The notes under the pieces: model-generated | What the model saw: only the letters and a program-made list of their open reading frames with translations | What the model was told of the DNA's origin: nothing | The model's database searches: none | Part shown: one piece after another, positions 20,557 to 30,461 of the stretch | How positions within the stretch are numbered: position 1 is the first letter of the stretch | How the letters are laid out: each line of letters begins with the position of its first letter | Program-made: the position numbers and the translations under genes | Assembly (NCBI GenBank): GCA_019915015.1 | Contig: JAHBBC010000011.1 | Location: 1,488,001-1,552,000, forward strand | Length of the DNA: 64,000 nt | Source: Auriscalpium vulgare | Lineage: Eukaryota; Basidiomycota; Agaricomycetes; Russulales; Auriscalpiaceae | Reading direction: 5' to 3'

Positions 20557-21469
20557 CCATTGGGGCACGATCACAAGTTCTGGATGAAGAAGAGTTCCGC
20601 GTTGTGTAGACTGTGGAAACTGTACTGTATGCGAGAAGGTCCTTGTTTAGTCTCTGCATCGAAGTAAGATTCAGAGTCGAAGACAGGCTGCTGCCACGAG
20701 AGACGACCCAGGAGGACCCGGGTTTGTCCAGGTTTGTCCGCGTTCAAATTTCACCCATCCTTTGAACACGGCGGCAATTTTCTCCTTTGTATCACGACAG
20801 TTTGGAGTTGTTGCATCACGCTCGTACTACGCTGTCCTCGTCGACAGGCTCGCATCGGACGATAGCGCGTATGCCCTTAGCCATCGCCCACGGAAACTCT
20901 TTCCGTCGTTCAAGCCACCGCGGCTGGTTTCCTCAGAGTCTTCCCCGGCGATTCGGATGTGCGTTCGTCCCTAGTCGCTCGGATCAATGCCCTTTGGAAT
21001 AGGGACGGAAGTTACAATCGGAGTGCTCTGCAGGCGGGCTCGGGTGAGCCTTTGCTCCTGGTGTCACTTTCTGGGTCCCCGCTGCAATTCTGCACCTTTT
21101 GTCTTGTCCTTTTTTCCGAGCGGCAGCCTCAGTCCGAGCATCGACGGGTGTCAATCAAAACATTCCGAATGGCCGCCTCATTCCGCCAACCTCTGGTACC
21201 AGCTTGGAAAACTCTTTCGATGCCTATAAGTCTGGCCTCGATACTCTGGACCTGCAGCGTCCTCTAGTCGAACGCCCTCAGTCGAACGCCCTCTTGTGAG
21301 TCATGTCTGTGTATGTCGCATGACGATTTGCTGACCTGCGATGCCCGTGCCTAGTCGTCAACGCCAAACCGAACTGAATTTTTGTCATCATGTGAGTTCG
21401 CTGTGCGTATGCGCTCTCATTTGTATCGCTCATCTACCTCGTTAGATCCCACCGAGATTAATCATTACA
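20557..21469. other. Non-coding stretch upstream of glycine-rich gene 3
   Basis: Copy of 8548-9460 with a single base change noticed at 20720. No gene. Confidence 0.5.
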
Positions 21470-22016
21470 ATGGCCTTCGTAAGCCGATATCGTCATTGAC
21501 AGCGCCAGTTGCTTCACTAACTAGGCTTCGTCTCTTTGTATCCAGTCCGAGTGAGTTTGCTTCTTTTCTTTCTTTGCTCAACGTCGTGTCTTATGGTTGC
21601 TGCCTCCCAGGGATATCACTACATACACAGAGGAGCAGATCGAGGACCTCGGCATCACCAAGCCTGACTTCTTGCCAACCAAGGGCGATCTGGAGGACTG
21701 GCCCAACTTCATCCCCGCCAACGCGAACATCGTTGCCGGTCTCGTTGCGAGCTACGTGACCCTCAACACCACCGATGGTAACGGCGGCACCGGTTTGGCA
21801 TTCGGTATCGGAGGTGGCCTTGATATCACCGGAGGAACCCTCGGATATGGTTCTTGGGACACCCTGAAGTCGGGAAGGAACGTCATCGGCATCGTTGCGG
21901 AGGCTGACATCCTCACCATCACATTCATGGTCGACGACGCTGTCGCTGGGGTTTTCGTGGGAGGCGGGGTCGGAGAGGTGACTTTCGAAGGTGTCGGGTA
22001 CTTCGATTGGAACTAG
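21470..22016 (+). CDS. Glycine-rich beta protein with 5-nt micro-exon, copy 3
   Basis: Exons 21470-21478, 21546-21550 and 21611-22016; 139 aa. Protein identical to copy 1; the only base change noticed in the coding part (21944, GTG to GTC) is silent. Part of the recent duplication. With copy 1 it is one of two intact members. Confidence 0.65.
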
Positions 22017-22636
22017 GCGATCTTGCGTGAGTCTCTGTTCATACTCTGTGGCGCCGTCGAACAAGACCTGACGGTTCTGTCAGGTATCGATCGCCCGTCA
22101 TTGCGATCTATTTTGCGCGGGCTTTCTTGTATACGTTGTCATTGAGCAGTCAAGGTCAGAGTATATTATATTTGTCCGTTGTTTGAGTCCCTCTGGTTGC
22201 GAGTTGCGACGCTTGAAACGCGGTACATAATCTTCCCGCCATCTCAGAGGCGGGTTGCCTACGATGAGCATGCGCCACGCCTCTTGCGATACAACCTTGA
22301 GACCACGGTCAAAGCAGAGGCCTATAGACTGTGGATGCCTTCGAGCGGAGTGATCTAATTGGGTAGCTGAACATCGGGTTATCGAATGACAGATGCGCAA
22401 AACAGGGCTTAGTGTATTCCATTCGCTGTCTCTGAGGATACTCCGGAATACAAGTGTTCGAAAGGATGGCGGGCCGAACTGTAAAGCTAGAGTCGACTGG
22501 TATCGTACAAAGATTAAAAACATAGCGATCGAGGAGATGGTGGGAACCAGGGCAGCGAAGCGATGTGCGTGTCACTGAAAGCAGCGAAAGTGATGAGAAC
22601 ATATTGAGATAGAGAAACCGACATGAAGACCTGCCT
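22017..22636. repeat. Module spacer, copy 3
   Basis: Identical to 10017-10099 at the start, then increasingly diverged from 10108 on. No gene. Confidence 0.55.
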
Positions 22637-23119
22637 CTAGCCCGGCATCCTGTACCACATCGGCATGAGATCACCGAGCATGTTCTTTGCGCGCCGAGTG
22701 ACCTCCTCTGACGGCCCTTGTCTCATCTTCTCCGTCTTGTTGTTCGCCACCACCAAGCACAACGCGTATTCGGGGACAGGGACGCCTTGATGATTATTAT
22801 GAAGCTTTCCGGTGTAGACGGTCTTGAGGGTACTGGCGTGCTCAAGGCCATTCGAGTGTGTCATTTTGGTGATAGCCTCGGAGCGTGCGCTTGAGATGTG
22901 GCTCCACGTGTCGAGACGCCCAATGTTATTGGCGGCGCAGTAGTCGTAGAGGAATGCATCGGTGAGGGCGTAGCCGAATACTCGCAAGCGAACGCGGCCG
23001 GGTTGGTAGAGAGAAGGGGCTGTTAGGGTGGGCTGTAATTCGGCCATGCGAGTATCATCTGCCGGAGGATCGAAGGTTGGTGGGATGGGGCATCCATCCT
23101 GAGGCAGCGGATAGTTCAT
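22637..23119 (-). CDS. Orphan family A, copy A5 (160 aa)
   Basis: Intact frame from ATG (MNYPLPQDG) to TAG, nearly the same as A3 (about 10 substitutions seen, for example ITKMTHSN against ITQMTYSN and MLGDLMPMWYRMPG at the end). Belongs to the 'PG-ending' subgroup. It lies convergent to glycine-rich copy 3. Confidence 0.65.
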   Translation of the reverse strand: MNYPLPQDGCPIPPTFDPPADDTRMAELQPTLTAPSLYQPGRVRLRVFGYALTDAFLYDYCAANNIGRLDTWSHISSARSEAITKMTHSNGLEHASTLKTVYTGKLHNNHQGVPVPEYALCLVVANNKTEKMRQGPSEEVTRRAKNMLGDLMPMWYRMPG

Positions 23120-23713
23120 GATAGACCTTCACCAACACCAATGAGCGTCAGATGAGATCATATTGACAGACAGGGTGACTAACATTGCGTGAAGTTTGAG
23201 AGACGAACGAGTTCGGTGCGCAGGCAGGAAGACGTCGGGTGTTAAGAGGAAGATGTGCCGCCGCCCGGCGGCCATTAAGTACAACACGGATCACGGTCAT
23301 GTGACCACGACAACACTCACCAGAGTCACAACGACGGCACCGTGTCCTTCCTTTCCTGTCCTTCAGCTTGAATTCTTTTACTACCTTCCACGACTGCGTA
23401 TGACTCTTCGCTTTTGTTCTCTAAACGAAGAACAATGCGGGAATACCGTCCAAGATCGGGACCCTCTCCTCCGAGTCTGAGTCCATTCCATGCTCCTGAC
23501 TCGCCCCAAGTTTCTTCCCCCGGTGATCACTTATCGCAATCATATTCTCTCAAGAGACAATAAGGTATAGGACAATAGATGCTGAATGATTTGAAGATGC
23601 GAAGAGAACGACCAGAGCTGCAGATCTTTATAAGGCGGTCGAGGTGGGACCCGAGCTGCCAGTGCAGTTCGCTCTCGTCCAATTACCACCACTGTCTCAT
23701 TCATTCCGGCACT
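23120..23713. other. Divergent region between A5 and B2
   Basis: 594 bp between the starts of two divergently transcribed orphan genes. No coding exon seen; probably both promoters. The region corresponds in position to the minisatellite-containing interval between A1 and B1, but without the minisatellite. Confidence 0.45.
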
Positions 23714-24787
23714 ATGAGCTTCCGACTCCCTGGCCGCATCTCCAATCCTCTTTCCAGAACGAAGTCATTGCTCATGGCGGCATTCGCGTACAGTCGGCGT
23801 TGGAACCTCCGGAATCTTGAATGCTATTGGTACGGGCCGTGCGGAGAGCTCATCTCCTCCCTGGTGGAAGACATCCAGGAGCTCGTTGCAGTTTCGCAGC
23901 CCCTAATCTGGTACAGAATGCCACCCCAACGCGCACGGATGCCTATGACCCCAACGCATCCTACACCGATACCATCGCAGCTGGTAAAGCCAGTGTCGTC
24001 ATCCCCGACTTCGTCATCTACTTCCTGAAGGCAAGCTATCGGAACTTTGACCTGCTATCTGAAAGCTCGGTCGAACGCGTCCAGAAGGAGATTCACATCG
24101 ATGATGTCCGTATTCCCCTCGCTATGGAGGTCAAACGGTATTCCAAGCGCGCTCCGACTGTCGCTCGTATGTGTTCCCTCTGTATTTCGGCGAGGCTTTC
24201 GCTGACTATGCTACGAAGCAAATGAAATTCCAGGGGCAGAAGACGAATATATGATCGTGAAGCGCGCGGAGGAAGGGAGGGACCAGGCAGACAAGGTGGC
24301 CAAGCACGTCTTTAAGATGTATCCAAATCAGAAGGAAATCATCCTGTGCGCATTTGCTGGGCCTTTCTGGTGCCACAGGGTCGTTAAAAAAGATGAAGCA
24401 CTCTGCGCGCAACACAACGGACGTCACGTGGAGAGCGACCAGGACATGCTCGAGGAGGAGGAGGAGGAGGAGGAGGAGGAACAGGGAGCACCTGAAGGAG
24501 TGCCGCTATTGGAGGTTCTCGCTCAAGCGATCCTCGCACCCGCCCAGGCGAACCCCGTCCCCGCACCCGCCCAGGCGAACCATGATGGCGTCGATCTACG
24601 GGATGCCCCCCTTCCTGCACACATGGAGGACTTGTACCGCAACACCAAGGACTTACCTGTCCTACCTGCCCAATGGTCCCAGCTTTGTGAGATGGAGAGC
24701 CTCGAGTCGCGTCGCACTCTCAAGGCTATACACGATCGCCTCAAAGTCATTCCCCAGCTGTACGGAACGGACGCAGCATGGTGCTGA
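23714..24787 (+). pseudogene. Orphan family B, copy B2 (apparent frameshift)
   Basis: Proposed exons 23714-24166 and 24234-24787. The first 67 codons match B1 closely (MSFRLPGR, KSLLMAAFAYSRRWN, ECYWYGPCGELISSL). After QPLIW the frame must shift by one base near 23912 to continue as in B1 with IPDFVIYFLKASYR and RIPLAMEVKRYSKRAP. The Asp and Glu-x-Lys of the possible PD-(D/E)XK motif are kept. The exon 2 frame is fully open: helical block, Glu-only tract (about 24448-24481), two APAQANPVP repeats, VDLRDAPLPAHMEDLYR and DAAWC end. An intron covering the variable stretch could avoid the frameshift, but B1 reads through this part without one. Called a probable pseudogene with that caveat. Confidence 0.5.
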
Positions 24788-25444
24788 GCGGTGCGCATTC
24801 TCGGCAGGTCGGTCTTCTTGCGCCAGGATTTCAAGTCGGTGTATTTAATGAATGCGACTCGCCTGCAGGACCAAGATGATGATTATTGACGCGGGAAAGT
24901 ACGGATGATTCAGATGCGATGGAGGGATAGCATATATTGTTTGGATTCATTCTGCGTATGCAGAACGAGCGTGGCTTCATGTATGACATTTTCGAGGTCA
25001 ATCGCGCGGCACATCTGAGGTCAATCGCGCGTGAGGCGCACGTACTGGTGAGACTTTCCTGTCGTCTACAATTCGTTATCCTATACCACGTCAGCGTCGG
25101 GTCCCCGCCAATTGCGGCCTTCGCGCGTTGGAGGATGTCCTGCCTCAGCCCTTCCTTACCCCTCTCCGACTTGTTGTACGTTATCCTATGAATCGCATGC
25201 GCCCGCCCGTCAGAGAGACGGTTAGGAGTCCGTTGACGCAGTATCGGTGGAGGAGGGTGTGAAGTCAAATAAGTAGATTAGAGTGCCACGATGTAGATCA
25301 ACAAGCGGTCCATCAGGAAGGGGCTGCTGGGCAGCCATGCGAGCGTCATCTTCTGGCGGGACAAACACAGCCGCGAGCTCCATTCGCGGCTTCTAAAGAT
25401 TCGGTTAGAACTCTCGAGTTGAGCACCAGTCGAACGACCTGCCT
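24788..25444. other. Spacer with family A fragment
   Basis: Flank shared with 13562-13840 followed by a family A remnant (25050-25370). No intact gene. Confidence 0.5.
25050..25370 (-). pseudogene. Family A fragment
   Basis: Minus strand keeps scattered pieces of the family: EDDARMAA-like N-terminal block near 25330-25350, TYNKSERGKEGLRQDILQRAKAA (the NNKTE block) and a TWYRITN end near 25080. The conserved FALTDAFLYDYC core is absent. Sister of the fragment at 13840-14060. Confidence 0.5.
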
Positions 25445-25966
25445 CTAGTTCGGCATCCTGTACCACATCGGCTTGAGATCACCAACCGCTCACTTCGCAC
25501 GCAGGATGCGATCCTCCATTGGACGTTGCCTCGTCTCCTCTGTCTTGTTGTTCGCCAAAACCAAGCATAGCGCATACTCGGGCCACAGGACGCCCTGACG
25601 ATCCCGAACCTTGCCGGTGTAGACGGTCTTGGTGACACTGGCATTGCGGAGGCCACTGATCCGTTTGATTACAGTGAGTGCTTTGACGCGCGAGCCGGAG
25701 ATGGCGGCCTCCTTGTCGAGAGGACCGATCTGATTGGCAACGCAGTAGTCGTAAAGGAAAGCATCGGTGAGGGCGAAGCCAAATACGCGCAGGCGAGTGC
25801 AGCCAGACCGGTAGAGGGGAGGTGTTGTTGGGGTAGGCTGGAGTTCGGCCATGTGTGTATCGTCTGCTGGAGGGTCTAAACTTGGCGGGATGGCGCTTCT
25901 GTCCTGAGGCACTGGGGCATTCAGAAAGCTTGTGAGAGACCTGAACTGACGAAGGTCAGGTGACAT
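25445..25966 (-). pseudogene. Orphan family A, copy A6 (premature stop)
   Basis: Close relative of A1 (same MSPD start, APVPQDRSAIPPSLDPPADDT, RISGLRN, DRQGVLWPEYALCLVLANNKTEE). The arginine codon after RAK is a TGA at 25490-25492, which removes the last 17 residues, including the most conserved VGDL.PMWYRMPN end; that end is still present in frame downstream. Probably non-functional. Confidence 0.65.
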
Positions 25967-26300
25967 CGTTTGGACAAAAAAAGGACTTGCATGATAAAGA
26001 GTTTCATCCGCGGGGAGGAGCTTGAAGACGTGCACTGCAGGGAGGACGACACACTGGAAGAGCTTTTAACACAACATGGAACACGGTCATGTCAGTCACG
26101 TCACATCATGATGATGTGACTGAGACGATACGAAGCGCTCGGAAAAGCTAGAGTCGACTGCCAGTATCGTACAAAAATACAAACATAGCAATCCGAAGAG
26201 AGGGTGAGAGCAAGGCCAGCGAAGCCATGTGCGTGTCACTGAAAGCAGTGAAAGCGATGAGAACATATTAAGGTGGAGAAACCAACATGAAGACCTGCCT
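25967..26300. repeat. Partial module spacer
   Basis: Upstream flank of A6 (to about 26090), joined to the A-gene-proximal part of the module spacer, without a glycine-rich gene. No gene. Confidence 0.45.
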
Positions 26301-26780
26301 CTAGCCCGGCATCCTGTACCACATCGGCGTGAGATCACCGACCATGCTCTTGGCGCGCCGAATGACCTCCTCCGACGGCCCTTGTCTCATCTTCTCCGTC
26401 TTGTTGTTCGCCACCACCAAGCACAACGCGTACTCGGGGACAGGGACGCCTTTATGATTATTCTGAAGCTTTCCGGTGTAGACGGTCTTGATGGCACTCG
26501 CGTACCGCAGACCACTCTTGTTTCTGATTGTGGTCACCGCCTCGACGCGCGCGTTTGAGATGTCGTTCCGCGTGTCGAGAGGACCGATCTTGTTGGTGAG
26601 GCAGTAGTCGTAGAGGAATGCATCGGTGAGGGCAAAGCCGAATACGCGCATGCGAACACGTCCAGGATTGTGGAGGGGAGGAGCTGTCATGGTGGGCTGG
26701 ATTTCCGCCATGGGTGTATCATCTGCCGAAGGGTCGAAAGTTGGCGGGATGGGGAATCCATCGGGTAAGGGGGAAGCCAA
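26301..26780 (-). CDS. Orphan family A, copy A7
   Basis: Open frame of 159 codons up to 26780 with the complete family pattern (FDPSADDTPMAEIQP, MRVFGFALTDAFLYDYC, KTVYTGK, EYALCLVVANNKTE, VGDLTPMWYRMPG). There is no ATG at the upstream end, where an in-frame TGA lies shortly before; the first ATG is 26711 (MAEIQP). Either translation starts there, as in A4, or a short upstream exon supplies the start. Closest relative is A4. Confidence 0.55.
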   Translation of the reverse strand: MASPLPDGFPIPPTFDPSADDTPMAEIQPTMTAPPLHNPGRVRMRVFGFALTDAFLYDYCLTNKIGPLDTRNDISNARVEAVTTIRNKSGLRYASAIKTVYTGKLQNNHKGVPVPEYALCLVVANNKTEKMRQGPSEEVIRRAKSMVGDLTPMWYRMPG

Positions 26781-27654
26781 AAAGCTCGTAAGATCAGACC
26801 TTCAATGAAGGCCGTTAGAGGACAGCACAATCGAAAAGAGGTAAAACACTTACATTACTGGACTGAGCGGCGAAGTGTCTGGTCTGAATTGCAGAGTGCA
26901 AGGCGTTCGGCAGACAGAAATGACGGCGAGGACGACTCAGCGGGCGAGAGTTGTTATTAATAATATTATTAAGTACAAAATCATGGAACACGGTCATGTG
27001 ACTGGGGCAGTACCTACTACCTACTACTAGTACGTATACCAGCCCCCGTCACGAGAGGTCCAATGCTGTTGCAAGGCAGGAACGGTAGGGGAGCTCCTCT
27101 GTAAGGGCGAAGCCAAGTAAGTAGAAGGGAGTTCCACGAGGTTGATAAATCGGTGGTGTATCGGCAAGGGCCCGGGGCTGCAGAGCAGCCATGCGGCGAG
27201 CGTCGTCTTCTGAACGACGGTGGGGTGAGATCGGACCCGTCCGGAGGAGTTGTTGAACCAAACCTGCGATAGATGTGTTAGAAAGGGAAACTTCTCGAGG
27301 AAAAGTATAAGAAGAGCGAACATTGTGAAGATTTTGTCGTCGATTCGATGAGGGAAGGACTCAGGGTCGCGCGGCCGCTGGAGAAATGCAGCGACTCGAA
27401 GCCGACGGTGCGACCACGCCACTGCCATGTGCCGTTTCTCTCAGCAGAGTCAAAACTCGACACCAACATCAATCCCCGACCGTTGTCACTAGCTACTTTG
27501 GCCAAATTACTATATTGTAGGCTGTATAGACTACAAATCAAAAAGAAGTGACGAGCGACTGGCCCCGACCGGACGGACACGGCGAGCTCCTTAAGTATAC
27601 TCCTGAGGATTCGTTTAGAGCTCGATTTGATGAACCAGTGGAAAAAACCTGCCT
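26781..27654. other. Spacer with a decayed family A piece
   Basis: No intact gene. Contains a minus-strand family A fragment (27049-27261), and from about 27540 the flank GAAGTGACGAGCGACTGGCC shared with 14300 that precedes A2/A8-type genes. Confidence 0.45.
27049..27261 (-). pseudogene. Family A fragment (N-terminal half)
   Basis: Minus-strand frame has EDDARRMAALQP, PPIYQPRGTPFYLLGFALTEEL, recognisable as the N-terminal and FGFALTDAF blocks of the family, then stops. The most diverged copy in the window. Confidence 0.5.
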
Positions 27655-28173
27655 CTAGTTCGGCATCCTGTACCACATCGGCGTGAGATCACCAATGGCG
27701 CGCTTGGCGCGCTGGATGAGATCGTCCCTTGGACGTTGCCTCATCTCCTCTGTCTTGTTGTTTGCCAAAACCAAGCACAGCGCATACTCGGGCCACAGGA
27801 CGCCCTGACGTTCCCGAACCTTGCTGGTGTAGACTGTCTTGACAACACTGGCGTAGCTGAGGCCACTGACCCTTTCAATCTCAGAGAGAGCTTTGATGCG
27901 CGAGTTGGAGATGGCAATCAACGTGTCAAGAGGGCCGATCTCATTGGCGACGCAGTAGTCGTAAAGGAGCGCATCGGTGAGGGCGAAGCCAAATACGCGC
28001 AAGCGAGTGCGGCCAGGTCGGTAGAGTGGAGGGGTTGCTGGGGTAGACTGGAGTTCGGCCATGCGTGTATCATCTGCCGGAGCGTCTAAACTGGGCAGGA
28101 TGAGGCATCCATCCGGCAATGAGGCAGCCAGAAGGCTCGTAAGAGACCTGAACCGACGAGGGTCAGATGCCAT
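27655..28173 (-). CDS. Orphan family A, copy A8 (172 aa)
   Basis: Intact frame from ATG (MASDPRRFRSL) to TAG with all family blocks: APADDTRMAEL, RLRVFGFALTDALLYDYC, KTVYTSK (Gly to Ser in the usual YTGK), EYALCLVLANNKTEE, IGDLTPMWYRMPN. Upstream neighbour of TPR2, mirroring A3 and TPR1. Confidence 0.65.
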   Translation of the reverse strand: MASDPRRFRSLTSLLAASLPDGCLILPSLDAPADDTRMAELQSTPATPPLYRPGRTRLRVFGFALTDALLYDYCVANEIGPLDTLIAISNSRIKALSEIERVSGLSYASVVKTVYTSKVRERQGVLWPEYALCLVLANNKTEEMRQRPRDDLIQRAKRAIGDLTPMWYRMPN

Positions 28174-28815
28174 CTGTTGGAGAGAGGGAAAAGGACTTGC
28201 ATGATGTTGGCGTTCAGAACTGAGAGCCGCAAAAGTTCGGTCTGGAGCGCCTGGTCACGGTCATGTGATTCGAGCACCTGCTGCAGCAGTCTGCACTAGT
28301 CTACACTTTCACCCCTCGAAGAACGAGGCGCTAGGGCGGTGTTCAGGTGACCGTGCATTGGGGTATTGAAGGATAGGTAACTCGATGACCTGGAGGTTCT
28401 GAAGTAACGACGGCCGGCCGTCGGCGGTCAGTCCGGCGACGGCCCGACGCACTCTGGCAAAGTGCTTTTTTCGTCTTCGCCGCTCTTGCAACATATCGAT
28501 CATTTGGCCGAATACAACATAGCTATCATGCAAATGTGTTTTGGCAGGTAATGTTTTGCCGGTCCAGTGGTAAGTAGGGTGCGAGCTCCATTGCTACCGT
28601 GACTCACCCGGGCCCGAGGGTTTTCATTCAGTTCTTGGTGTGCAGTCGCCGGCTTTCATGCATCACATATGGGCAATCAGACGGACGGTCTTCAAAGGAT
28701 GGACAACTAACACACCAATTGGGAGGCCAACCAACTAGTTGGCCACCGGTCCCGGAGGGCAGTCCGTCTCCTATCCTCTCCTCCTTATCTTCTCTTCACA
28801 TCTCCTCTACACAAC
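28174..28815. repeat. Shared upstream region of TPR gene (copy 2)
   Basis: No gene; collinear with 15926-16568 from about 28410 on. Confidence 0.5.
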
Positions 28816-30121
28816 ATGAGCTCTGACCGCATGCTGCAGTTGAAACAACGTGGAGACACTGCGTTTCGTTTAGGACATTACAGGGACGCTATCCAGGTTC
28901 GTTCGACACTTCTATTACAGTACTATCCGTCAAAGCCAAGACGTTAACATTACCCCAAGTTATACACCGACGCCCTCGACGCCGCACCCTCACAAGGATC
29001 GACCGAGGACAAGCGTGTCCTTCTTTCCAACCGCGTCCAGGCCTATCTACAATGGGGCGATATCTATAACGCCCTGCGCGATACCGACCTCGCGCTCTCC
29101 CCTGAGTACAACCACACAGGCTCGCCGCCGTCGCCCGCCGGCATCACGCGCAAGTGACAGTGGCGCAGGGCGCGTGTTCGGATGGAGGCGCAGGCAGCTC
29201 TGGACGAGTACACGCGGTTATCGTCCGTGATGGGTGAAGTCAGGAGCGCAGAGTCGGTTGCGCTCGAGCACATCCTCGGGCGCGCGCTCCGGCTGCCGCA
29301 TGACAGCGAGGTCGTCCAGCGTGTCGAGCTCCTGCGTGCGCTCAATGTACGTTCCCAGTCACGGTCTGTCCATCCCGCCTCTCATCTCGTCCGCGCAGGC
29401 CCGCGGCATCATCGCGGACGAGATCGTCGAAGAGAAGTACATCCCCACATTTCCCGAGCCGCCGTTTGGAGTCGACGAAGGCTACGTCGATGAACTCAAG
29501 TTCGAGACATCCTCTGAGCGCCCGAACCCAGCGCTTCCCGACCCCTTTTCGACGCCGCTCGCCGTTCCCGTCTACGTGCGCGCGCCGCTCTTCCCCCACC
29601 CGACGCGTGGTGGACGGGTCGGAATGCGCGTTACTGTCTCGGAGGCGCCGCCCGAGCTCATGACCATCGGCAACCACGTCGACTCGCTGCTGACGTCGTT
29701 CCTGGCCTACGTGGGGGCGCCGAAGGGCAAGGCGGGGGCGAGCGTGCGGCGCGACTTCACTCGGCACTGCGCGGAATTCGGTGCGTCAATATTGTTGATG
29801 ACGCAGAAGGGCAGGCTGCTGGTTATTCCGCCTGAAACTTTGGTCCGGGATATATGGCCGCGCGCACGGTGGCCCCGCGAGGAGGGTGCGCCGCCGCCGT
29901 TTGTCAACCTGCTCAGGGAGACACCGAGGGGCAGCTTTGAGGTGGACGGGCCTACTTTTTCTGAAGGCTGGTTCCTCGATCTGCATGTGTTGCCGAATGG
30001 CGAGCGGGATGCTTTGTGAGTAGCCTTCTCCAAGATGCTGTATGTCCTGTTCACGTATAGTTACAGCGTTCAGGAGCTACAGGAGAGGCTGTCGATGTTG
30101 GCCGATATGGCTCGTGTGTAG
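28816..30121 (+). pseudogene. TPR-repeat protein, copy TPR2 (full length, one nonsense codon)
   Basis: Exons 28816-28896, 28960-29346, 29399-30015, 30067-30121. Encodes MSSDRMLQLKQRGDTAFRLG, TPR pairs, then a C-terminal domain absent from TPR1 (EKYIPTFPEPPFGVDEGYVDELKFE, VYVRAPLFPHPTRGG, MRVTVSEAPPELMTIGNHVDSLL, DIWPRARWPREE, GWFLDLHVLPNGERDAL) and a helical end QELQERLSMLADMARV. One in-frame TGA at 29155-29157 replaces the Cys codon of TPR1, and 18 nt (in frame) are deleted soon after. All splice sites are good. Unless the stop is an assembly error, read through or spliced out, the product is truncated to about 92 aa. The family is conserved in style but I cannot name it. Confidence 0.65.
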
Positions 30122-30461
30122 CGCACCTAACTTAGCTTGGTCTAAGTTATTGCAGGTACCGAGACGTCGACCGTGTACACTTGTAAGATAATAATTTAAT
30201 GTACCTATCATTTGGCAACTGGAACAGAACGCGTTGAATGAATTATAGCATAATGGTGTATTGACTGTGTATCCAAAACGCCATGGGTTGTATCGTAGGA
30301 AGGTACGCCGAAAGGTTAGACAGATGATCTAGGTTATTCATTGTGAGAAGCTCGTAGTGTTAGAAAATCAGACATCTCTATGTACACGACAAACAAGAGG
30401 ACAACAAAATTGGCTTAGACATACACAAAGAGGACCCATAGACCATTGAGAGAGAAAGAGG
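30122..30461. other. Intergenic, convergent 3' ends
   Basis: AT-rich 3' flanks of TPR2 and the kinase gene; no gene seen. Confidence 0.5.

Larger units (their letters stand above)
19377..22117. repeat. Near-identical segmental duplication, unit 2
   Basis: Second unit of the 2.74-kb duplication (see 7368-10108). Its left edge cuts the secreted-protein gene inside exon 2 and joins it to family A copy A4. Its right edge falls in the module spacer, after which the sequence continues into A5 rather than A1. Confidence 0.9.

Noticed and set aside
10629..28173. Transposon as the explanation of the family A array
   Set aside because: No terminal inverted repeats, LTRs, target-site duplications, transposase or reverse-transcriptase motifs were seen around the copies; segmental duplication fits better, although a non-autonomous element cannot be excluded.
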